Assembly (NCBI RefSeq): GCF_036174265.1
Contig: NZ_CP108055.1
Coordinates: 6,696,001 to 6,760,000 of the forward strand
Origin: Streptomyces sp. NBC_00285
GTDB taxonomy: Bacteria; Actinomycetota; Actinomycetes; Streptomycetales; Streptomycetaceae
Length of the DNA stretch: 64,000 nt
Direction: 5' to 3'
The position numbers and the translations under genes were made by a program. Shown here piece after piece: positions 33,436 to 39,839 of the stretch. Every line of letters begins with the position of its first letter. Position 1 is the stretch's first letter. The notes beneath the pieces were generated by a model. That model searched no databases. It saw only the letters and a list, made by a program, of their open reading frames with translations, and was not told where the DNA came from.

Positions 33436-33915
33436 TCAGGTCCGGCTCTTCGGCTGGGGCGGCGGGCCGAACGGGTCGGTGGCGTCGACGGGCGGTGACT
33501 CCTTCGCACGGTGAGAGCCGGGCTTGCAGCCGGCGAACGGCCCGGACGGGTCGCGCAGGATGTGCATGACCGGGTTCAAGTAGTCCCGGTGCCAGCTGGC
33601 GGGACCGCTCAGACCGGACTCGGAGCCGGTGTCGCTCAGCTCGCCCCAGGCAAGCCACAGGGCGTGCAACTGGGCCACGGCTTCTCGGTGTTCCCACCAA
33701 CGTGAGCACCACGGGGCCATGGAGGTGACCTCGCGGCCGTAGACCGGCAACAGCACGTGATGCACCCACAGGGTCAGTTGGCGCAGCGACTGCCCGTACT
33801 CGGGTCCCTGCAAGTAGAGGATGAACTTCGGCGCGGAGGCGGGCTGCGGGACTTCGCCGGAGGCTGTGGTCGGCGCTTCAGTCGCGTGATCGAGTCCAGG
33901 GGCCCGGACCGTCAT
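33436..33915 (-). CDS. DUF4913-family protein
   Basis: A 159-residue soluble protein with the DUF4913 core: LYLQGPEYGQSLRQLTLWVH, LLPVYGREVTS, WCSRWWEHREAVAQLHALW and SWHRDYLNPVMHIL, ending GPFAGCKPGSHR. The core is about 60% identical by eye to that of the protein at 37517. The family is frequent on actinobacterial plasmids and integrative elements but has no known function. AAGGGAG precedes the ATG. No good TGAACC/CGTTG promoter is present; only TGAAACC occurs upstream on this strand. Confidence 0.8.
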   Translation of the reverse strand: MTVRAPGLDHATEAPTTASGEVPQPASAPKFILYLQGPEYGQSLRQLTLWVHHVLLPVYGREVTSMAPWCSRWWEHREAVAQLHALWLAWGELSDTGSESGLSGPASWHRDYLNPVMHILRDPSGPFAGCKPGSHRAKESPPVDATDPFGPPPQPKSRT

Positions 33916-34010
33916 CGTGACGCTCCCTTCTGATGCGCGGTGCAGACACAGGTTTCATCTGGCTGAAACGCGTCCGGGCGGCGCGCGGTTCACCGGTCGG
34001 GGAGCCGGAT

Positions 34011-34037
34011 TGAACCGCATGGGGGCAGGGCCCGTTG
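34011..34037 (+). promoter_or_regulatory. ECF-type promoter of the 34103 gene
   Basis: TGAACC (34011-34016), 16-bp spacer, CGTTG (34033-34037), 66 bp before the ATG at 34103. Confidence 0.65.
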
Positions 34038-34102
34038 AAGCCACGAGACCGCCCAGCCGCACAACAAGAGCAGTTGTCACTCCGAAGAGGAGAAATCTCA
34101 CG

Positions 34103-35848
34103 ATGGCGGAATTCGATCGGTCAGCATTCGATAGGGATGAAGCCGCCGCAAGGAAAGAGCTGAAGAGGTACGGCCTCCACAAGGATGCCGCCTTCATGTC
34201 GGCCTTCGACGGCTACATGCGCCAGCTGTCCGACAACGGAAGGTGGATATCGGAAGGGTACACACCCAAAGAGGAGTGGGCCGGTGTCGCGGCGGAAAAC
34301 CTCGTGGCCCAGTTCGACCGCCTCCAGGCGCTGCACGTCCCGGCCAAGTGGTGGCGGGACGAGTACAGGAACAACGGGCATCACAGGCTCTCCACGCAGG
34401 CACTCGCCGCGGTGGCGAAGGAGACCAAGAAGCGCAAATACCTGTGGAGCAAGTCGGAACCGTACTACCCGGCGAAGAAGGCAGCGGAGGCCGGCGGGCT
34501 GATCCTGGAGACGTCGCCCCCCGGCAAGATCTTCAACGGGAAGAACTTCGGGTTCGGATCCTGGTCCGACGCCCCTGTGCAGGCCCGGCTCTGGGAGCAC
34601 ATGTCCGGCCACTACGTGGATGGCGCAGAGGGGCCGGTCACCGGGGTGATGCTCGGTGGCCGGGTGGCGGGCAGCGTACTGACGAAGTACGAGTGGCCGC
34701 ACCTGAAGAAGCTCATCGAGGAGGGCAAAGTCCCCCACATGCACGTCAAGTTGATGGGTTTCAGGGGCGACTCGGCCGACTCGGCCACCTGGTCGTTGGC
34801 GACGAAGGACAGCTTCGACGTCCGACGCCAGGGATCGTTCGACCGCATCCCGTCCCCGGACTCCGACTTCGCGGACAAGCAGAACCGGTGGCGGAACAGG
34901 GAGAAGGAACGGAACGCCCACGGCAGTTCGTCCAGTTCTCCCAGCAGCTCCGACGAGAGCGCCTCGTCCAATCTCTCGCTCGCGAACTTCCACGAGGTGT
35001 TCAACGACCCCTCAGCGGTCGTCTGCATGGTCGACCCTTACGCGGGAGACGGCCAGATCTCGCTGAGCCCGGAGGAGCTCTCCAGGGCCTCGTCCGCGAG
35101 TGGCGTCGCGCTGGAAAACACGCAGGGGCTGACGGGCCGCGCGCTGACCGAAGCCAACGTGCGCAACGAACTGGCCGCTCTGGCTCAGGGCAAGCAGACA
35201 CTCAAGGAGAAGATCAGGAGTTTCCGGGAGGCCCAGGAACGAGGGGCCGGTGAGGCCCCGACCACCTTCCCTCTTCCCGCGATGCCGCCGCCGTTCAATG
35301 ACTTCACCCCCGACCAACTGACCGGGGGCATGCACAGGATGTCCGTCAGTGGCGGTTCCAGCGGCGAGTTCTCCCCGTCGACCACGCGGCCCCCTCAGTT
35401 CTTCTACCCGGAGTCGTCGGCCAGTTCCGAGTTCATGATCGACCCCGGCCACTACAGCGGCGGCGCGTTCGTCGGTGACAGCTCGTACCCCGTCCCGCCG
35501 GAGCCGGTGAACACCGCGACGTACAACCCCACGTATGACGACTCCCGTTACGCGGGTCGGAGTGCGACGTCCAGTTCTTCGGGCGGCGTTCCGCTGGGGG
35601 ACAGGACCCCCAGCCCGCCCGAGACTTCGGTGCACGGGGGTTCGGAACACGGGGACTCGGTGCACAGCTCCTCGTCGGACTCCGCCGGTGGCGGCATTCC
35701 ACTGACGCAGGAATACCGTCAGCCGGCCCAGGAACCGTCGGACTCGCAGTCGACGCGCAGCCGTCAGGGGAGGGACAAGGGCAAGGCAAAGGCCCCCAAG
35801 GAGGTCCCGGCCTTGGTCAGGTGGGCCGCGGGGGGACGACGCCGCTGA
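34103..35848 (+). CDS. Large Ser-rich protein, candidate translocated effector
   Basis: Start at ATG 34103 behind AAGAGGAG, giving 581 residues with no signal peptide and no membrane helix. Residues about 50-240 form a globular domain of unknown family, with motifs such as RLWEHMSGHYVDGAEGPVTG, then SVLTKYEWPHLKKLI and HMHVKLMGF. From about 260 the chain is Ser/Pro-rich and probably disordered, with a Ser/Asp tract (SSSSSPSSSDESASS, about 275-290) and RTPSPPE near 501. The last 25 residues are basic (GRDKGKAKAPKEV...RWAAGGRRR), as in T4SS C-terminal signals. Globular head, disordered middle and basic tail fit an exported protein; that is inference. Codon usage is less biased than in neighbours. 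Confidence 0.7.
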   Translation: MAEFDRSAFDRDEAAARKELKRYGLHKDAAFMSAFDGYMRQLSDNGRWISEGYTPKEEWAGVAAENLVAQFDRLQALHVPAKWWRDEYRNNGHHRLSTQALAAVAKETKKRKYLWSKSEPYYPAKKAAEAGGLILETSPPGKIFNGKNFGFGSWSDAPVQARLWEHMSGHYVDGAEGPVTGVMLGGRVAGSVLTKYEWPHLKKLIEEGKVPHMHVKLMGFRGDSADSATWSLATKDSFDVRRQGSFDRIPSPDSDFADKQNRWRNREKERNAHGSSSSSPSSSDESASSNLSLANFHEVFNDPSAVVCMVDPYAGDGQISLSPEELSRASSASGVALENTQGLTGRALTEANVRNELAALAQGKQTLKEKIRSFREAQERGAGEAPTTFPLPAMPPPFNDFTPDQLTGGMHRMSVSGGSSGEFSPSTTRPPQFFYPESSASSEFMIDPGHYSGGAFVGDSSYPVPPEPVNTATYNPTYDDSRYAGRSATSSSSGGVPLGDRTPSPPETSVHGGSEHGDSVHSSSSDSAGGGIPLTQEYRQPAQEPSDSQSTRSRQGRDKGKAKAPKEVPALVRWAAGGRRR

Positions 35849-35871
35849 CGTCCTCTGCCCGGGTCCCCGGA

Positions 35872-35926
35872 GTGCACGAAGAAGGCGGCGACGGGAAGCC
35901 GGTCCCGTCGCCGCCTTCCTGTGCAC
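35872..35926. terminator. Bidirectional terminator between two candidate effectors
   Basis: Arms GTGCACGAAGAAGGCGGCGA-type (from 35872) and complement (to 35926) pair with one small bulge around a short loop. Placed between the convergent genes at 34103 and 35929. Confidence 0.8.
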
Positions 35927-35928
35927 GG

Positions 35929-37365
35929 CTACCGCAGCGTGGCCGCCCGCACCACCTTGGACCTCGCGGCCGTCGTCGAAGCCGCGGCATCGGTGAGGTG
36001 CGGCGACTCCGGCGACGGCGTCCGGGGCATCGGCAGAGCGGCCACGTCACTGGCGGTCCGCCCCATGCTCTCGTCCGAGGAGGACAACGGACTCGGCGTG
36101 CGGCGGGGGGAGTTACCGGCCGACGTGGAGCGCTCCACCGTATAAGGCAGGTGGGCGGGCTTGTCGAGCCCCTCCATGCCCAGCTCCGCCGCCCTGCTGA
36201 CACCCATGTTGCTGGCCTGGACCAGGGTGATCTTCTCGCCCTTGAGGTTCGTCAGGTCGCTCGGGTCCTGGGTCGGTTCGGTGCGCCAGGCACCCTGGTT
36301 GTCCTTGCCGAGGCTCAGCTGCGGCAGCACCCGCACATCGCCGACCCGGAACGCCCGCATGGTGATGTCGTCCCAGGTCGCCTGGTCCACCTGGATTGTC
36401 GGCATGTCCGTGCTGGTACCGCCGGGCGGTGTGGTGGGTGTGCCGAAGGCGGCGTGAATGCCGTCGGCGAGGGCGCTGATGTTCATGCGCCCGATGACGT
36501 CCTCGCGCCTCGGGTCCTGCGTGTTGTACTTCGCGCCCAGAACGTTGTTGCCCGCGAGATTGACCGTGTCGGGCCGGAACCGCTTGTCGTTGTCCCTCGG
36601 GTTGAAGGTCACGTTGCCCTTGAGGACCTCGTCCTGGGCCATCTTGGCGAGGTAGCCCATGTGCATGACCGCGGCCGTCTTGGCCGCCTCCTGCCCCCGG
36701 GTGCCCTCGCGTGTGTAGATGGCGAAGGTGTCGAGGTGGCGCATCATCTGAGGTTCGATGTCCGCGTCGCCGTGCTGCTCCGTCATCGCCTGGAAGTCCG
36801 CGTTCAGGACGTTGCGCATATTGGCGTCCTGGCCGTGCGAGAGGTCGACGACCTTCAACTCCGCGGTGGAGAAGTCGAACGGCGCCGCCGCGGTGGGCGA
36901 GAAGTTCTCGTCCTGCTGGACCGCCTGCCATTCCTCGTCCGTCATGTGGTGGTGCGACAGGTCCACACTCAGACCGGTTTCGGTTCCCCGCAGCAGGTAC
37001 GTAGTGAGATCCTTCGCGGCGATGTACCCCGCGTTGGACATCTCCATGTTGAAGATGTCCTCGACCGACTGGTGGCTGTACTTCGGTCCGAGGCCCTCGG
37101 CCAGCTTCCTCGTGTCGTCGCGAACGTGCCGCACCTGGACGCCGTGCGCCTCCGCCTCCGCCCGGTATCCGTCCATGAGCTCCTGCACATGCTGCCGCCC
37201 GGTGTCTCCCGGACGACGCCGGGGCAGCACCACCAGCTCATGTTGGGAGTTCGGGAACCGCTGGCTCAACGCCCGTAGTCCCGCCTTGGCGTTGTCGCTC
37301 AGCTCCTCTCCGAACCAGATCATCTGGACCCGCTCCGGCTCCTTGGCCGGATCACGCTCGGGCAT
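35929..37365 (-). CDS. Large protein with glycosyltransferase-toxin-like N-terminus, candidate effector
   Basis: Start at ATG 37365 six bases after GGAGGT; 478 residues, no signal peptide, no membrane helix. The N-terminal part recalls DXD sugar transferases of the large clostridial toxin and polymorphic-toxin type: IWFGEELSDNAKAGLRAL at residues 16-33 and AAKDLTTYLL at 116-125. The usual DXD position reads VDLS (134-137), so the metal motif is degenerate. The C-terminal 80 residues are disordered with RRTPSPLSSSDES and MPRTPSPES, sharing motifs with the 34103 protein, and end basic (AARSKVVRAATLR). The similarity is weak and the fold needs testing; otherwise the function is unknown. Confidence 0.6.
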   Translation of the reverse strand: MPERDPAKEPERVQMIWFGEELSDNAKAGLRALSQRFPNSQHELVVLPRRRPGDTGRQHVQELMDGYRAEAEAHGVQVRHVRDDTRKLAEGLGPKYSHQSVEDIFNMEMSNAGYIAAKDLTTYLLRGTETGLSVDLSHHHMTDEEWQAVQQDENFSPTAAAPFDFSTAELKVVDLSHGQDANMRNVLNADFQAMTEQHGDADIEPQMMRHLDTFAIYTREGTRGQEAAKTAAVMHMGYLAKMAQDEVLKGNVTFNPRDNDKRFRPDTVNLAGNNVLGAKYNTQDPRREDVIGRMNISALADGIHAAFGTPTTPPGGTSTDMPTIQVDQATWDDITMRAFRVGDVRVLPQLSLGKDNQGAWRTEPTQDPSDLTNLKGEKITLVQASNMGVSRAAELGMEGLDKPAHLPYTVERSTSAGNSPRRTPSPLSSSDESMGRTASDVAALPMPRTPSPESPHLTDAAASTTAARSKVVRAATLR

Positions 37366-37413
37366 GCAGGTACCTCCCTGGGACGGCGACCCAGCGCCGC
37401 CGGCTGTCACGCA

Positions 37414-37441
37414 CAACGGCCCGTGCACGTCCGGGGGTTCA
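37414..37441 (-). promoter_or_regulatory. ECF-type promoter of the 35929-37365 gene
   Basis: On the minus strand TGAACC (37436-37441), 17-bp spacer, CGTTG (37414-37418), 49 bp before the ATG at 37365. Divergent from the next promoter. Confidence 0.65.
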
Positions 37442-37449
37442 GTGCGATC

Positions 37450-37476
37450 TGAACCACCGGGCGCGGCTCCCCGTCG
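37450..37476 (+). promoter_or_regulatory. ECF-type promoter of the DUF4913 gene at 37517
   Basis: TGAACC (37450-37455), 16-bp spacer, CGTCG (37472-37476), 41 bp before the ATG. Back to back with the preceding minus-strand promoter, eight bases between the two -35 elements. Confidence 0.55.
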
Positions 37477-37516
37477 TGCTGGTGACGAGAACCCACTGAG
37501 CAGACGGAGTACGGAC

Positions 37517-37918
37517 ATGACGACCCAAGCGGCGGAACCGGCGGAAGAGCAGGGGAAAGGGCCCGCCTTCATCGTCTACATGGACGGATCCGAGTACGAG
37601 GACGGGCTGCACCGGCTGACGTTGTGGGTCCGCCATCTGCTGCTGCCGGTGTACGGCAGGGAGGTCACCTCCATGGCCCCCTGGTGCTCCAGTTGGTGGC
37701 AGCACAAGGAGGCGGTGGCGCAACTGTACGGACTGTGGATGGCATGGCAGGAGCTCACCGGTCCCGGCTCCGGGGCCGGCGGACCCTCGACCTGGCACCG
37801 CGACCATCTCACCCATGTCATGGCCTCCTTGCGGGATCCCGCGGGCCCCTTCGCGGGCTGCAAGGTCGGCTCACACCGCGCCAAGGAGGCGCCGGGGATG
37901 GATCCGTACCCGGCTTGA
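37517..37918 (+). CDS. DUF4913-family protein
   Basis: A 133-residue soluble protein from ATG 37517 behind GGAG. It is a paralogue of the protein at 33436: LHRLTLWVRHLLLPVYGREV, WCSSWWQHKEAVAQLYGLW and STWHRDHLTHVMASL align closely, and both end with GPFAGCK(V/P)GSHRAKE. Trp/His/Arg-rich conserved blocks suggest a binding surface, but no catalytic residue can be named. Its promoter matches the regional motif. Small size and position beside large unsecreted proteins would suit a chaperone or adaptor, which is conjecture. Confidence 0.8.
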   Translation: MTTQAAEPAEEQGKGPAFIVYMDGSEYEDGLHRLTLWVRHLLLPVYGREVTSMAPWCSSWWQHKEAVAQLYGLWMAWQELTGPGSGAGGPSTWHRDHLTHVMASLRDPAGPFAGCKVGSHRAKEAPGMDPYPA

Positions 37919-37933
37919 ACCCGGGTGAAGGAT

Positions 37934-37961
37934 TGAACCGTTCGATGGGCGTGGCCCGTTG
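37934..37961 (+). promoter_or_regulatory. ECF-type promoter of the 38031 gene
   Basis: TGAACC (37934-37939), 17-bp spacer, CGTTG (37957-37961), 70 bp before the ATG at 38031. Confidence 0.65.
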
Positions 37962-38030
37962 CGTGGGACAGCACCGTGTCGGCGACCGGCCGACACCCCC
38001 TCGCAGCTGATCGATCATGGAGGTACGGAC

Positions 38031-38225
38031 ATGCCCGTTGCCCGAGTGTGGCCCTTCGCGTCACAGGGTCTGCTGGAGCGGCGCCGGTCCGCGGCGGAGG
38101 CGAACGGGCCGTACTCCCGTCAGGTTCCGTCAGGGCCGGCGGAAAACGCCCCGCCCATCGAGTACTCCCCGCCGGTCCCCGAACTGCTGCCGCTGCCACC
38201 CGGGTTCGAGCTGCACAGGGCGTAG
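38031..38225 (+). CDS. Small Pro-rich protein (64 aa)
   Basis: ATG 38031 lies seven bases after GGAGGT and 70 bp after a regional ECF-type promoter, the reasons for calling a gene this short. The product is a basic N-terminal half (WPFASQGLLERRRSAAEANG) followed by a Pro-rich tail (PPIEYSPPVPELLPLPPGFE). It has no membrane helix or signal peptide. The function is unknown. Its own promoter suggests a dedicated product such as a small secreted or accessory protein. Confidence 0.6.
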   Translation: MPVARVWPFASQGLLERRRSAAEANGPYSRQVPSGPAENAPPIEYSPPVPELLPLPPGFELHRA

Positions 38226-38282
38226 GCCCTCCCGTCGGTTTCCGTACTTCGTCCGTGCCGTCGCGTAGAGATCGGACGCGGC

Positions 38283-38310
38283 TGAACCGCCGGGCGCCGA
38301 CGACCCGTTG
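38283..38310 (+). promoter_or_regulatory. ECF-type promoter of the 38350 gene
   Basis: TGAACC (38283-38288), 17-bp spacer, CGTTG (38306-38310). The nearest good start is GTG 38350, 40 bp downstream; an upstream GTG at 38308 would overlap the -10 and is excluded. Confidence 0.65.
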
Positions 38311-38349
38311 TCTCTCGTGTCAGCATCCCCGACCCGGAAGAGGGGCACC

Positions 38350-39726
38350 GTGGCATACGGCAACGAGGCGCCCTCAAGGCGGCGTCTGACGAAGGAACCG
38401 AGGCGGCGGAGGCCCTCCACAGGCCACGCCCAACTGGCGCGCAACCTGGTCGACGCCGAGTACCGCATGACGAGGGGTTGGCGCCGCCTGAACCCCGTCG
38501 GCCGCAGGCGCCGGGCGGACGCCTGGGACAGGCTGGCCGACGAGTTGAGCCGCCTGGTCGAACGCCTCAGAGGCCGGTCGAGGCCGGCGGAAGGAGCTCC
38601 GGCATCACGGGGAGCCCCGACGTCCGGGGGAGACACGGCGCTCAGCGGAGGCTCGGCGGCCGGTGGAGGGCAGCGGGGCGAGTCCCCCGGGCGCGAAGGT
38701 GAGCCCTCCGCCCGGGCCGAGCCACGGCGGTCCTCCGCGTCCCAGCGCCAGGCCGAGCCGGTCGCGCCGGAGTCGCGCCGCACCGGTAGGACCGGCTTCC
38801 AGGACATGGTCGGCCGGCTGCCGAGAGCCGAACGCGAGGCTTTCGAGGACGCGGTTCTGCAGCAGCTCAGATCCAAGGGGAAGTGGCAGAAGGCGTACGA
38901 CAGCAACGCCCTGAGCATGCCCGCCGTCGCGGAGTACGCCAACAACGCGTACCTGCGGGAAGTGGGCAGCGCTGCTCCGCGACCCGAGCCGCGGCGGGAG
39001 GTCACCGCCGCGGAGGCCATGGAGAACGCCAGGGCCGCCATCATGGCCGACGACGAGGCGCAGTTCGCCAAGCTCCGCGCCCGCTGGGAGCGCACCGCAC
39101 CCCCTGAGCGGCCGGTCGCGGAGCGCGGAAGCGGCTTCTCGTTCCCGCGGGAGAACGAGATGAGCGACGGCATCGCCTTCCAGGAAGCCGCACGCGTGCA
39201 GCGGGAATGGAGCACCGTCAACCCCCGCGACCGCGGCCCGGATGCGATGAGTGACGCGGTCGCCTTCAACGCGGTCGAGCAGGCATCCATAGCGCGTGCC
39301 GCCGCCGGCGCCGGGAGCCCGGCCGAGGTGGGGGAGAGCGATCCGTTCCTGGAAGCCGCACGCGTGGAGCGGGAGTGGCGGACCGTCACTCCCAGCGAGC
39401 GCGGCCTGGGCTCGATGAGTGACGCGGTCGCCTTCAACGCGGTCGAGCAGGCGACCGTCGCGCGGCTCACCGCCGGTTCCGACCAGTCCGCTCCGGTGCG
39501 AGAGAGTGACCCGTTCCGGGAGGCCGGACAGGCGACGGGGACGTGGGCCGGTTCCTCGGACGCGCCCGCCGTTCCACCCCTCATCGGCGAGGCCGGTCAT
39601 CAGGTTCTCGGCGAGCAGCAGAAGGCCGTCCTGAACGGCGACGGAACGTCCTCGTCGGCTCGTCCCACCTCCGCCGCTCCCACCCACGTCCGCTCCAACA
39701 CCGCCTCCTCCAGGGCAGCTCGGTAG
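38350..39726 (+). CDS. Basic, repeat-containing protein, candidate effector
   Basis: Start at GTG 38350 four bases after AAGAGGGG; 458 residues without signal peptide or membrane helix. The first 70 residues are very Arg-rich (RRRLTKEPRRRRPS, GRRRRADAW). A disordered stretch to about 150 and a small helical domain (FQDMVGRLPRAEREAFEDAV) follow. From about residue 271 there are internal repeats: MSDxxAF at about 271, 299 and 355, and EAARV(Q/E)REW at about 278 and 334. The C-terminus is Ser/Thr-rich and basic (HVRSNTASSRAAR). No family recognised. Regional promoter, lack of a Sec signal and basic tail group it with the proteins at 34103 and 35929. Confidence 0.65.
   Translation: MAYGNEAPSRRRLTKEPRRRRPSTGHAQLARNLVDAEYRMTRGWRRLNPVGRRRRADAWDRLADELSRLVERLRGRSRPAEGAPASRGAPTSGGDTALSGGSAAGGGQRGESPGREGEPSARAEPRRSSASQRQAEPVAPESRRTGRTGFQDMVGRLPRAEREAFEDAVLQQLRSKGKWQKAYDSNALSMPAVAEYANNAYLREVGSAAPRPEPRREVTAAEAMENARAAIMADDEAQFAKLRARWERTAPPERPVAERGSGFSFPRENEMSDGIAFQEAARVQREWSTVNPRDRGPDAMSDAVAFNAVEQASIARAAAGAGSPAEVGESDPFLEAARVEREWRTVTPSERGLGSMSDAVAFNAVEQATVARLTAGSDQSAPVRESDPFREAGQATGTWAGSSDAPAVPPLIGEAGHQVLGEQQKAVLNGDGTSSSARPTSAAPTHVRSNTASSRAAR
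39160..39460 (+). repeat. Internal coding repeat, period 168 bp
   Basis: Two near-identical DNA segments around 39246 and 39414, both coding MSDAVAFNAVEQA, with a third diverged copy at 39160. The 168-bp period corresponds to 56 codons and keeps frame, so copy number can change without disrupting the gene. Confidence 0.7.
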
Positions 39727-39751
39727 CCGCAGGAGCAACTTCACGGCCGGC

Positions 39752-39779
39752 TGAACCTTCCACCGCACCCGGGCCGTCG
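39752..39779 (+). promoter_or_regulatory. ECF-type promoter of the thaumatin-GH128 gene
   Basis: TGAACC (39752-39757), 17-bp spacer, CGTCG (39775-39779), 61 bp before the ATG at 39840. Confidence 0.55.
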
Positions 39780-39839
39780 TGCCTGTGCTGGTGCAACCCA
39801 GTCGTCCATCCCCACGAGCCCCAAGGAGAGGCATCTTCC

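Noticed and set aside
33916..34010. TGAAACC on the minus strand upstream of the first DUF4913 gene
   Set aside because: It has an extra A and no CGTTG/CGTCG at 16-17 bp. Not counted as a regulon promoter.
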